A stretch of 13,391 nt of DNA from Rhodospirillaceae bacterium (GTDB lineage Bacteria > Pseudomonadota > Alphaproteobacteria > SP197), in the NCBI GenBank assembly GCA_018700655.1, contig JABIUG010000152.1, forward strand, positions 1-13,391. The letters run 5' to 3'. This document shows, one piece after another, positions 1-6,982 of the stretch (position 1 is its first letter; every line of letters begins with the position of its first letter). Position numbers and translations under genes: made by a program. Below the pieces are notes generated by a model. It did no database searches. It worked only from the letters and a program-made list of their open reading frames with translations, and was not told the DNA's origin.

Positions 1-951
1 CCCGAAAGCAGGCGCCCCGCTCTTCATGTCGACATTGCTGGTGAAGCCGCCATAGACCGCCGGCGCACCGGGCTGCACGATCTGGATCAGTGCAAGGCCA
101 AACAGCGCTTCGGCGTTCTGCTGGGCCAGTGCGCCCGCAACCGTGGCCGGCGCCATCGCACCGCACAGCGTGAACGGCGTGACGATCACCGGCTGGTTGG
201 CGCGGGTCAGCGTCAGCAACCCCTGTGCCATGTTGCCGTCGACCTGACGCGGCGAGTTCGTGTTGATGCCGCCCGAGGTATAGACCTTCTGCTCGAGATC
301 GCTGTCAGTAATGCCATGGGCGATCTTGATGAGCGCAAGACCATCCCTGGCGCGTTCACCGCCCAGCAGGTTGGAACCCATCACCTTGTCGGTCAGGGTG
401 AGGCCGGCGAAAGCCTGATCGAGATGGCGTGAGTCGGCCGGCAGGTCGAGCGGTGCGAACGAGCCGGCGCCGCCGATCTGGATGATGTCGAACATCTGAA
501 GCAGCTTCACGAAGTCGCACAGCTCCACATAGGTGCCGGCGCGACGTCCCCGGTCGAGATCGCTCACAAAGGCCGGTCCACCCACGGGGCCGAAGTTGAT
601 GACGTTGCCGCCGATCTCCAGCGACTTTTTGGGGTTACGCGCATGGATCGTGAAGCGGTTGGGTGTCGTGGCGATTCTCTCTTCGACCATGGCGGGGTCC
701 ATGAAAACCATCTCACTCGTCTCATCGACCCTGGCGCCGGCATCGCGCAGCAAGCTGCGTGTCTCGCCGTCGAGGACCTTCATGCCCAATTCATCGAGCA
801 CACGCAGCGACGTCTGGTGGATCGCTTCGATCTGATCGTCGCTCAGGGGCTGGATTGGTGGATAGGGATTGCTGATTTTGCGCCAGGGCAGGATATTCAG
901 CGCATTGCGCTCACCGCTTTTCTTTGCGCGGTTGCGTCGTTGCCGGGCCAT
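1..951 (-). CDS. MttB-family (trimethylamine methyltransferase-like) corrinoid methyltransferase, 3' end missing
   Basis: The family moves a methyl group from a methylated amine or betaine to a corrinoid protein. Only the first 317 residues are visible, against about 480-520 usual for the family, and the frame is still open at base 1. Seen: a basic N-terminus, then the typical family block at about residues 258-317, with GAMAPATVAGALAQQNAE (264-281), a PG-A-P-A-VYGG turn (294-302) and a DMKSGAP segment (308-314). The ATG at 951 has a strong GGAGAGGAG ribosome binding site upstream. No in-frame TAG occurs in the visible part, so it is probably the non-pyrrolysine subgroup that includes glycine betaine methyltransferase MtgB; the residue equivalent to pyrrolysine could not be placed. 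It diverges from the two DddP-like genes, which suggests one regulon. No corrinoid-protein or reactivase gene lies in the window. Family assignment is strong; the substrate is unknown. Confidence 0.9.
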   Translation of the reverse strand, partial: MARQRRNRAKKSGERNALNILPWRKISNPYPPIQPLSDDQIEAIHQTSLRVLDELGMKVLDGETRSLLRDAGARVDETSEMVFMDPAMVEERIATTPNRFTIHARNPKKSLEIGGNVINFGPVGGPAFVSDLDRGRRAGTYVELCDFVKLLQMFDIIQIGGAGSFAPLDLPADSRHLDQAFAGLTLTDKVMGSNLLGGERARDGLALIKIAHGITDSDLEQKVYTSGGINTNSPRQVDGNMAQGLLTLTRANQPVIVTPFTLCGAMAPATVAGALAQQNAEALFGLALIQIVQPGAPAVYGGFTSNVDMKSGAPAFG

Positions 952-987
952 GGCGATGCTCCTCTCCGTCAGCGGCCACGTTACGCC

Positions 988-1013
988 GATTATCGGTCTC
1001 TGCACCGACAATC
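988..1013. promoter_or_regulatory. Inverted repeat, candidate operator in the divergent mttB-like/dddP-like promoter region
   Basis: The arms GATTATCGGT (988-997) and ACCGACAATC (1004-1013) are complementary at 9 of 10 positions around a 6-base spacer. The left arm also lies inside the 11-base palindrome CCGATTATCGG (986-996). The site is 37-62 bases upstream of the leftward methyltransferase start and just before a TTGACA box for the rightward gene, a natural place for one regulator to control both. No regulator gene is adjacent in the window, so its protein partner is unknown. Confidence 0.5.
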
Positions 1014-1017
1014 TGCA

Positions 1018-1046
1018 TTGACAGTCCCGGCGGCGGGCCGTCCCAT
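1018..1046 (+). promoter_or_regulatory. Candidate sigma-70-type promoter of the first DddP-like gene
   Basis: A perfect TTGACA lies at 1018-1023, followed after 17 bases by TCCCAT (1041-1046), a weak -10 box matching 3 of 6 consensus positions. Transcription would start near 1053 and leave a leader of about 20 bases before the ATG at 1074. The weak -10 box suggests an activated promoter, if it is one. Confidence 0.4.
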
Positions 1047-1073
1047 GCGCAGGTCAAATTTCCTCAGGGTTCC

Positions 1074-2324
1074 ATGACCGATATTCCGCTCGAAAGTTAC
1101 CGCATGGCGCGCGATACGTCGGGCATCGCACAGCACGATGCCGAACCCCAGATCGACATGGTCGGCATGCGTGCCTATCGGCTGGGCCGGGTCCAGCAGA
1201 TGCTGCGCGAGCGCGATCTCGCCGGTGTGCTGCTCTACGACCCGATCAACGTGCGTTACGCCAACGGCTCCAGCAACATGCAGGTCTGGATGCTGCACAA
1301 TCAGCATCGTTACTGCTGGGTTCCCGCCACGGGCAAGACAGTGTTGTTCGACTATCCGCCTGCCGTACATCTGGCCAAGCATCTCGAAACCATCGGCGAC
1401 ATCCGTCTGGCGCGGATTTGGACGTATTTCTCCGCCGGTGACCGCTATGAGGAACGGGTCGTGACCTGGGCCGACGAACTAGCCGATGTGATCCGTGAGA
1501 CCGCTCCGGGGAACACACGGATCGCTGCCGACCATCTCGACATGCTGGGTGGAAAGGCTCTGGAGGACAGGGGTTTTTCGGTTCACAACGGCCAGGAGGT
1601 CATGGAGCGCGCGCGTTCGATCAAGAACGACGAAGAACTCAAGGCGATGCTGATCGCGATCTCGGTCTGCGAGGCCGGCATGGCGAAGATGCAGCAGGAA
1701 ATGCGCGCCGGCATCACCGAGAATCAGCTCTGGTCGCACCTCCATCAGGTCAACATCGCGATGGGGGGCGAATGGATCGAGACCCGGCTGCTGGCGTCCG
1801 GTGGTCGGACCAATCCATGGTTCCGCGAGTCGAGTGACCGGGTCATCCGTGCCGGTGAACTCGTCGCCTTCGACACCGACCTGATCGGGCCGTTCGGTTA
1901 TTGCTCCGACATCAGCCGCACATGGTTCTGCGGACCCGGCAAACCAAGCGACGAGCAGAAGCGTCTCTACAGTTACGCCTACCAGCAAATCCAGGCCAAC
2001 ATCGACGAGTTCCGGCCGGGCCGAACATTCCAGGAGATTGCTGAGAGTTCATGGCGGATCCCCAATGAATTTGTCGCCCGTCGTTATGGCTCGATGACCC
2101 ATGGTGTCGGCATGGCCGATGAATGGCCGCTCGTCACCTTCTCCGACAATGCCGAGCGTTCAAGTCCCGGTGTGGTTGAAGCAGGCATGACCGTATGCGT
2201 CGAAAGTTACATCGGTGCTGAAGACGGCAACGAGGGGGTCAAGCTCGAAGAGCAGATCCTTGTGACCGACCAGGGACCGCAGCGCCTTTCGACCTATCCT
2301 TACGAGGACGAACTGTTGAACTGA
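1074..2324 (+). CDS. DddP-like M24-family protein, copy 1 (DMSP lyase / creatinase-prolidase fold)
   Basis: 416 residues with the M24 pita-bread fold. It matches the DMSP lyase DddP family, which uses a two-metal M24 site to cleave dimethylsulfoniopropionate to DMS and acrylate, more closely than classical aminopeptidases. Seen: DPINVRYANGSSNMQVW (56-72), GGEWIETRLLASGGRTNPWF (231-250), FDTDLIGPFGYCSDISRTW (266-284), THGVGMADEWPL (342-353) and CVESYIGAEDGNEGVKLEEQ (375-394). Metal-ligand equivalents are D267, D269, D279, H343, E377 and E392. D349 matches the proposed DddP catalytic base Asp377, and Y338 its Tyr366 (numbers from memory of the published structure). The ATG at 1074 was chosen because the N-terminus then aligns with copy 2; an AGGG lies 4 bases upstream. 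DddP proper is about 30 residues longer at the N-terminus. True DMSP activity is likely but unproven; another onium or amidino compound is possible. Confidence 0.85.
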   Translation: MTDIPLESYRMARDTSGIAQHDAEPQIDMVGMRAYRLGRVQQMLRERDLAGVLLYDPINVRYANGSSNMQVWMLHNQHRYCWVPATGKTVLFDYPPAVHLAKHLETIGDIRLARIWTYFSAGDRYEERVVTWADELADVIRETAPGNTRIAADHLDMLGGKALEDRGFSVHNGQEVMERARSIKNDEELKAMLIAISVCEAGMAKMQQEMRAGITENQLWSHLHQVNIAMGGEWIETRLLASGGRTNPWFRESSDRVIRAGELVAFDTDLIGPFGYCSDISRTWFCGPGKPSDEQKRLYSYAYQQIQANIDEFRPGRTFQEIAESSWRIPNEFVARRYGSMTHGVGMADEWPLVTFSDNAERSSPGVVEAGMTVCVESYIGAEDGNEGVKLEEQILVTDQGPQRLSTYPYEDELLN

Positions 2325-2365
2325 GATGACGCCGAAACACGCGCTTTTGCTGTTCTGACGTCATC
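2325..2365. repeat. Inverted repeat between the two DddP-like genes
   Basis: GATGACG (2325-2331), overlapping the stop codon region of copy 1, is complementary to CGTCATC (2359-2365) across a 27-base loop. The right arm is part of the 8-base palindrome TGACGTCA (2356-2363). There is no T-run, so it is not a clear terminator. It may adjust expression between the two genes or bind a regulator, or be chance. Confidence 0.25.
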
Positions 2366-2409
2366 GCGCCAGACTGCGCCCAACATATCCCTGCCGACCG
2401 GAGTTTTTC

Positions 2410-3660
2410 ATGTCCGATGCCACCTATCTCGAGAGCATTGCCCTTGGCCGCAACACCCCGGGTGTTGCCCAGCACGATGCCGAACCGCAGATCGACATCA
2501 AGCGCATGCGCGCCTACCGGCTGGGCCGTCTGCAGAGCGAGCTGAAGCGCCTCGATCTCGGCGGTATCATCCTCTACGACCCGATGAACATTCGTTACGC
2601 GACCGGCTCAAGCAACATGCAGGTCTGGTTCACCCATAACCCGATCCGTTATTGCTGGGTTCCGGTCGAAGGTGTGCCGATCCTGTTCGATTACGCCAAA
2701 TCCATGCACCTCTACGATCATCTCGAAACCATCCGCGAGGTTCGCCCGGCGATCGGCTACATCTACATGACGGCGTCCGAGCGCCTTGAGGAACGGGTCG
2801 GCGTTTGGGCCAACGATATCGACGAGGTCATGCAGAGCGACGGCGCGGGCAAGCGGATCGCGGCCGACCGGCTGGATTTTGAGGGCGCCAATGCACTGCA
2901 GGCGATGGGCTACGACATTCAGTCGGGTACCCGCGTCACCGAACTCGCCCGTGTCATCAAGTCCGATGACGAGATTGCAGCCATGTGTGTCTCGATCTCG
3001 GCCTGTGAGGCGGGTATGGCCAAGATGCGCGAAGAGCTGCGCCCCGGCGTGACCGAGGTCGAACTGTGGGCCCATCTCCATCAGGTCAACATTGCCCTGG
3101 GCGGTGAGTGGATCGAGACCCGCTTGCTGGCTTCGGGAGGGCGCACCAACCCCTGGTTCCGCGAAGCCTCCAGCCGCATCATCCGGGCTGGCGAACTGGT
3201 CGCGTTCGATACCGATCTGGTCGGCCCGTTCGGTTACTGCGCCGATATCAGCCGGACGTATTTCTGCGAGCCCGGCAGGCCGACCGACGAACAGAAGCGG
3301 CTCTACAACCACGCCTACAATCAGGTGCAGCACAACATCAACATGCTCCAGCCCGGCATGACCTTCGTCGAAGCTGCCGAGAAATCCTGGAAGATCCCCA
3401 ATGAATTCCACGCCCGGCGCTACGGCATCACCGCCCATGGCGTCGGCCTGGTCGACGAATACCCCTCGATCGCCTTCACCGACACCGCTCCGATGTCCTC
3501 GACCGGCATGCTCGAAGTCGGCATGACCGTCTGTGTCGAAAGTTACATCGGCGCCGAGGACGGCAACGAAGGCGTGAAGCTCGAAGAGCAGGTCCTGATC
3601 ACCGACAGGGGCGCGGCCCGGCTCTCGACCTTCCCCTACGAGGACATGCTGCTGAACTAG
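2410..3660 (+). CDS. DddP-like M24-family protein, copy 2 (tandem paralogue)
   Basis: 416 residues, the same length as copy 1. Over residues 151-416 I count 183 of 266 identical positions (about 69%), so the pair arose by an old tandem duplication rather than a recent one. All the key positions are kept at the same numbers: D267, D269, D279, H343, D349, E377, E392 and Y338. The residues after the catalytic-type Asp differ: DEYPS here against DEWPL in copy 1 and in DddP as I remember it, so the substrate pocket may differ. GGAG at 2400-2403 lies 6 bases before the ATG. It follows copy 1 by 85 bases in the same direction, probably in one transcript. The two could form a heteromer (DddP is dimeric) or act on different substrates. 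The family call is solid; the lyase reaction is inferred. Confidence 0.85.
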   Translation: MSDATYLESIALGRNTPGVAQHDAEPQIDIKRMRAYRLGRLQSELKRLDLGGIILYDPMNIRYATGSSNMQVWFTHNPIRYCWVPVEGVPILFDYAKSMHLYDHLETIREVRPAIGYIYMTASERLEERVGVWANDIDEVMQSDGAGKRIAADRLDFEGANALQAMGYDIQSGTRVTELARVIKSDDEIAAMCVSISACEAGMAKMREELRPGVTEVELWAHLHQVNIALGGEWIETRLLASGGRTNPWFREASSRIIRAGELVAFDTDLVGPFGYCADISRTYFCEPGRPTDEQKRLYNHAYNQVQHNINMLQPGMTFVEAAEKSWKIPNEFHARRYGITAHGVGLVDEYPSIAFTDTAPMSSTGMLEVGMTVCVESYIGAEDGNEGVKLEEQVLITDRGAARLSTFPYEDMLLN

Positions 3661-3669
3661 GGGACTGCA

Positions 3670-3733
3670 CCACCCTCGAAGTGTCATCCCGGCTTTCACA
3701 TTCGCTCGGCCGGGATGGCACCCGAAGGGGTGG
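3670..3733. repeat. Long imperfect inverted repeat (REP-like element / bidirectional terminator) between convergent genes
   Basis: The core arms TGTCATCCCGGC (3682-3693) and GCCGGGATGGCA (3709-3720) pair over 12 bases with one G-T pair around a 15-base loop. The outer arms CCACCC (3670-3675) and GGGTGG (3728-3733) extend the stem with small bulges. The element starts 9 bases after the copy 2 stop and ends directly beside the stop of the leftward M28-like gene. TCATCCCGGC / GCCGGGATG repeats are common in intergenic DNA of alphaproteobacteria and often act as transcript ends. There is no U-tract, so the intrinsic terminator role is unproven. Confidence 0.7.
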
Positions 3734-4861
3734 CTAGCCGTGTGTCGCGAGAACGTTTCCGCAGGCTGAAACTGACGTTGCGACAGTTTCCAGAAGTTCA
3801 GCTGAGCCGGCCGACGCAAATGTGTCCTCTGGCGTGTGGAACGTGTTGGAGACACCGGCAATTGACAGCATCGGCAGGCCTTTGGGCGCCCATGTCTCGG
3901 ACTCTCCAACCCAGCAGGTGGGGTCGAGCGGGCGAGCTGGGCGGCGTGTGACGATTCCCAGAGGGGCCAGAGATCGGCTGACGGTTTCCTGACCGTCCGC
4001 GCCCAGATTGGCGACGGCGCCAACTTTGCCGGGAAGAAACTGCCCGTCGGAGGGAACGAAGGCCGCCAGATCGGCCACGCAGGAACCGATGTGGAGGATG
4101 CCACAGGCGGCTTCTTCGAAGCCCTCCACGAAACGCCGGGCCCCGAGGTAACCAAGCTCGTGACCGCTGGCCAGAACCAGTTTGACTGGGTGTCGTTTGG
4201 CGATGGTCTCGGAAACCTGCAGGGCGACCGCAAGCCCGCTGCCGCGTTCTCCAGCGCAGCTGAACCAGCCGGAAATCGGTGTCGTCACGATCAATGGGGC
4301 GCGCGTGTCATCGCGGTCGCCAAGGTCGGCGATCAGGTTGTCGGAACCGGCGGTTTCGACCGCCACGTCATAGTGGATGTGTGGTGACCCTGCCTGCAGG
4401 GCGCTGAGCGCGCTGCCTGGCGCCAGGGCAATCGGGAACTCGATCCGGTCATCGATGTCCCGGTTGATCGCGCACAGGCTGTCTTTGGGACACTGGGTTG
4501 AGAGCAACAAGAGATCAGCCCCGGCATCGCGGGCCTGCATGACACCCGCTTCGAGCTGGGCGTTGACGTCTTCGGGCGTGTGAGCGGCGTCCAGTTCGAT
4601 CGGCCTGACCAGAACGCTTTTGGTCTCGAAGCCGCCGCTGGCGGCGTAGTAAAGCGGCATCATCGGGAGTTGGTCGAAAGGTGGCTGGGCGCCGACGGAA
4701 CCCTGGACCATCTCGAAGTCGTAGTGATGTCGTCTGGTCCTTGCGCCCATTCCATCCAAGAAACCCTGCAGCCAGTCGGTCGTCGCGCGATCGATCGCTG
4801 AACCGGTGCGATGAACGCCGAGAGAGGCGTAGTGTTCGACGATAGCGACCATGTCGGTCAT
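3734..4861 (-). CDS. M28-like (zinc aminopeptidase fold) protein with degraded metal-binding residues
   Basis: 375 residues. Landmarks follow the M28 order: an N-terminal HRTGSAIDRATTDWLQGFL helix region (17-35), DNLIADLGDRDD (174-185), SGLAVALQVSETIA (208-221), LASGHELGYLGARRFVEG (230-247), GLPMLSIAG (328-336) and NTFHTPEDT (339-347). The last His ligand (H342) and a catalytic-type Glu (E235) remain. The usual His-Tyr-Asp motif is replaced by TTPISGWF (193-200), the usual GAxDNxSG by AGERGSG (203-209), and the usual Glu-Glu pair by His-Glu (234-235). It may be a one-metal hydrolase, a non-hydrolytic binding protein, or an enzyme using different ligands. No signal peptide is evident. The ATG at 4861 was chosen for length; an ATG at 4852 is also possible, and neither has a good ribosome binding site. 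It converges on the DddP-like pair. Confidence 0.75.
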   Translation of the reverse strand: MTDMVAIVEHYASLGVHRTGSAIDRATTDWLQGFLDGMGARTRRHHYDFEMVQGSVGAQPPFDQLPMMPLYYAASGGFETKSVLVRPIELDAAHTPEDVNAQLEAGVMQARDAGADLLLLSTQCPKDSLCAINRDIDDRIEFPIALAPGSALSALQAGSPHIHYDVAVETAGSDNLIADLGDRDDTRAPLIVTTPISGWFSCAGERGSGLAVALQVSETIAKRHPVKLVLASGHELGYLGARRFVEGFEEAACGILHIGSCVADLAAFVPSDGQFLPGKVGAVANLGADGQETVSRSLAPLGIVTRRPARPLDPTCWVGESETWAPKGLPMLSIAGVSNTFHTPEDTFASAGSAELLETVATSVSACGNVLATHG

Positions 4862-4982
4862 GGCGGGGTCCAGGAGCTGGTGTTTGCCGGAATACGGGAA
4901 TCGGAGTATGACCCTGTTCTCGATCGAAATGGAGAGGTCGCATGACCGTTCTGCCGCAGAGCTGCGGGCTACGAATTACGAA

Positions 4983-5005
4983 CCGGACGTCGCTAGGGCG
5001 TCCGG
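4983..5005. promoter_or_regulatory. Hairpin / inverted repeat upstream of the ACT-domain gene
   Basis: CCGGACG (4983-4989) and CGTCCGG (4999-5005) are perfect 7-base complements around a 9-base loop. The site is 43-65 bases before the ATG at 5048, in the divergent 186-base gap 4862-5047. It could be an operator or a leader hairpin. Nothing else is recognisable in this gap apart from the ribosome binding site at 5035-5040. Confidence 0.4.
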
Positions 5006-5047
5006 CAATCGAGATTCGTTGCAATGCACTTTGTGGAGAGAACTCCC

Positions 5048-5341
5048 ATGTCGACCAGACCACACAGCCCGCAGCCGGGCTCCGGGCATAACCAGCCCGC
5101 GACCTTCGATTTCGCCGTTTATGCCGATGCCGAACCAGACGTGATGCCGCGCGTTCTGGACCAGTTTGCCAAGCGCAGCCTGATTCCGACCCGTTGGTAC
5201 AGCACCTTGGTTGACGGCTTTGCCCCGCAACTGCAGATCGACGTGCGTGTCGCCTGTGCCGATGACCAGGAAGCCGGTCATATCGCGCGTTGTCTTGAGC
5301 GGCTGGTCAACGTGCAGCAGGTTCTCACAGCCCGCGGCTGA
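5048..5341 (+). CDS. Small free-standing ACT-domain-like protein
   Basis: 97 residues. From about residue 19 it has the shape of an ACT domain (beta-alpha-beta-beta-alpha-beta): FDFAVYADAEPDVMPRVLDQ (20-39), a loop, then alternating hydrophobic residues and ARCLERLVNVQQV at the end. ACT domains bind amino acids; the closest look is to the acetolactate synthase small subunit (IlvM-like) or lone ACT proteins of unknown role. The N-terminal 18 residues are polar and probably disordered. GGAGAG at 5035-5040 lies 7 bases before this ATG, so it is preferred over the ATG at 5024. It is a single-gene unit, divergent from the M28-like gene and convergent with the broken transporter gene. No acetolactate synthase gene is nearby, so an IlvM role is not supported. 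The ligand is unknown. Confidence 0.65.
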   Translation: MSTRPHSPQPGSGHNQPATFDFAVYADAEPDVMPRVLDQFAKRSLIPTRWYSTLVDGFAPQLQIDVRVACADDQEAGHIARCLERLVNVQQVLTARG

Positions 5342-5363
5342 GTTTCCGTCAGTCGTCAGCCGC
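5334..5363. terminator. Candidate bidirectional terminator between convergent genes
   Basis: GCGGCTGA (5334-5341) and TCAGCCGC (5356-5363) form a perfect 8-base stem with a 14-base loop. The left arm includes the ACT gene stop, and the right arm lies in the last codons of the leftward transporter gene. A T-rich stretch (TGGTTTGGTTGTTGG) follows on the plus strand, which favours termination of the rightward gene. Confidence 0.5.
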
Positions 5364-6277
5364 TGGTTTGGTTGTTGGCCGACTAAGGCGCAGGATCAGG
5401 ATGCACGATCCGGTCACCACCAGCACGCCCAGAACCGTCAGGCTGTCGGGAACAAGCCCGAAGAAAATCCAGTCCAGAAGGGCGGCAAAGACAACGGAGG
5501 CGTAACCGAACCGCGCCAGCAGGTAAGCGGGACCGTGGCGCAGGCCGCTCACGAAACAGCCCACGATCGCCACGGTTCCCAGCCCTGTTCCGGCCATCGG
5601 TAGCCATGTCGCTGCGGGTATCGGTTGCCAGGCTAGCGCGGCGGGCACGGCCATCAGCGTCGTCGGAACGAAGAAGGTGTAGAACAGCGTGCGCAGCACG
5701 GGCTCGCCAGCCTCGTTGATGCGGCGTGCGACAATGTTGTTCAGCGCAAAGGCGATGCCGCTTCCAACGGCGATCGGATAGCCGATCGCCCATGCTTTGA
5801 GCCCGGTTGCAAGACCAGGGCGACACCAATGAAACCGAGACCTATCGCCCACCAAAGGCGCGGCGACATGCTTTGTTTCCAGAATATCAAGAGCAGGATA
5901 GGAACCCAGATCGGTGCCGTCGACCGCAAGAGGATGCCGTCGACGAGCGGGATGGTTCGGAAGGCGACAAACAGCGAGCCGAAGTAGATGAAGCCCGCCA
6001 TGGCCCGCAAAACCTGCAGTCTGGGGTGTGGCGTCTTGAGATAGCCCAGGCCCTTCACGAGCACCAGTGGTGTGACAATGACGAGACCCACCGCGTAGCA
6101 GGTGAAGATGATCATCACGTCGTTGGCGTGGTGTGAAGCCAGTTGGACCAGCAGGCCTACGCAAGCTGCGCAAGCGCCCGCTGCCGTGATCCAGGCCGCA
6201 CCGAGCGGCAGGTTGCGTGATGTGTTGCCGTGATCGCCGCCTGCGGAAGCCTGCGCATCAAGCGTGTTGTCAGGCAT
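5349..6277 (-). pseudogene. EamA/DMT-family drug/metabolite transporter, broken by one frameshift
   Basis: A ten-helix EamA transporter in two frames. Codons 1 to about 156 (from the ATG at 6277, with GGGGA upstream) carry the first half, including FTCYAVGLVIVTPLVLVKG and GLGFIGVALVLQPG. The frame then fails and closes at 5741. The second half continues in another frame from LKAWAIGYPIAVGSG through ALNNIVARRI to the stop at 5349. Adding one base in the G-run (plus-strand C-run 5802-5804) joins them as LQPG-LKAW and gives about 309 residues, normal for the family. So one base is missing here, by mutation or by sequence error. Its ATG overlaps the end of the broken GNAT gene upstream (ATGCCTGA), a translationally coupled pair. 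If intact it would export a small metabolite from the cytoplasm; the substrate is unknown. Confidence 0.85.
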
Positions 6278-6847
6278 CGTTTTCCCCGTGCAGTTCCAAC
6301 CATGCCCTACGCGTCATGACGTGTTTGAGCTCCTTGCTCCACTCGCCCTTGAACCAGCTTTCACGGGTTTCGCCCGCCACAGAATTGAACGTCAGGCGTT
6401 GGAGAAGCACAAGCGAAGCTTCGTTGCGTGTGTCGGCCCAGGCGATGATCTGTTCCTTAGCGCGCATGTTGAACAGATAGTGGGGCAGGGCGGTGACGGC
6501 TTCGCTGGCGTAACCGTGCCCCATGGAGGCGCTGGCCAGGCTGTAGCCTATTTCTCCGCCTGCTGGGTCATCTTCATCGGCGTGCAAGGTGACATCGCCG
6601 ATCAGCCGGTCGTTTTGTTCAAGGCCAGTGCGAACTGGAACCACTCGCCAGGAGTGTCGGGATGGTCATGCTCCATCTCTGCCAGAAACGCTTCACCATC
6701 GGCGCGCGAAAACGGTGCATCCCAGCTTTGATAGCGCGCGACATCCGTGTCGCTGCGATAGGCACAGAACGCGTCGAGATCCTCGGTGCGAAAACGCCGG
6801 AGGTGCAGCCGCTGGGTCTCAATGGTGTCGAAGCTGGTATCGGGCAT
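6270..6847 (-). pseudogene. GNAT-family N-acetyltransferase (RimJ/RimL-like), broken by one frameshift
   Basis: The first 81 codons from the ATG at 6847 carry the start of a RimJ/RimL-type acetyltransferase, with FDTIETQRLHLRRFRTEDL and FQFALALN. The frame ends at a TGA at 6602. The rest lies in another frame: DRLIGDVTLHAD, GEIGYSLASASMGHGYASEA (the acetyl-CoA loop has GHGYASEA instead of the more usual QGY/GRGYATEA) and NEASLVLLQRLTF. One extra A in the run at plus-strand T 6613-6616 restores LNKNDRLIGD and gives about 192 residues, a normal length. AGGAA lies 10 bases before the start. It acetylates an unknown amine or protein N-terminus if functional. It is followed by, and overlaps, the broken transporter gene. 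Confidence 0.85.
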
Positions 6848-6887
6848 GTTGCGCGAGTTCCTGCGGGTACAGGCCGATAGTGTTCGG

Positions 6888-6903
6888 GATGGATGTCTCC
6901 ATC
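6888..6903. promoter_or_regulatory. Perfect 6-base inverted repeat upstream of the GNAT gene
   Basis: GATGGA (6888-6893) and TCCATC (6898-6903) flank a 4-base spacer, 41-56 bases before the leftward GNAT start. A 9-base direct repeat, TAGTGTTCG, flanks the site at 6878-6886 and 6924-6932. Together they could be an operator region; each alone could be chance. Confidence 0.3.
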
Positions 6904-6982
6904 AAGTGGGGGAGTGGCTTCAGTAGTGTTCGTTATGTCGAGAGGCCACTTGGGGCCGACGGCGAGCGACCGCGAGCCCGCC

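Noticed and set aside
1..951. Pyrrolysine-containing MttB
   Set aside because: No in-frame TAG is present in the visible 317 codons, and bacterial members mostly lack pyrrolysine; the missing 3' part leaves this not fully closed.
2608..4233. A 541-codon open frame on the minus strand across DddP-like copy 2 and the M28-like gene
   Set aside because: It lies antisense to a gene with clear M24 motifs, and its product is low in recognisable motifs; long antisense frames are common in GC-rich DNA.
5790..5830. Two separate small membrane proteins instead of one broken EamA gene
   Set aside because: The two parts join end to end into one normal EamA sequence after adding one base, and the second part has no start or ribosome binding site at the junction.
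6602..6644. Programmed -1 frameshifting in the GNAT gene at CAAAACG
   Set aside because: The site is not a standard X-XXY-YYZ slippery heptamer, no stimulatory hairpin is clear, and the gene family does not use frameshifting.
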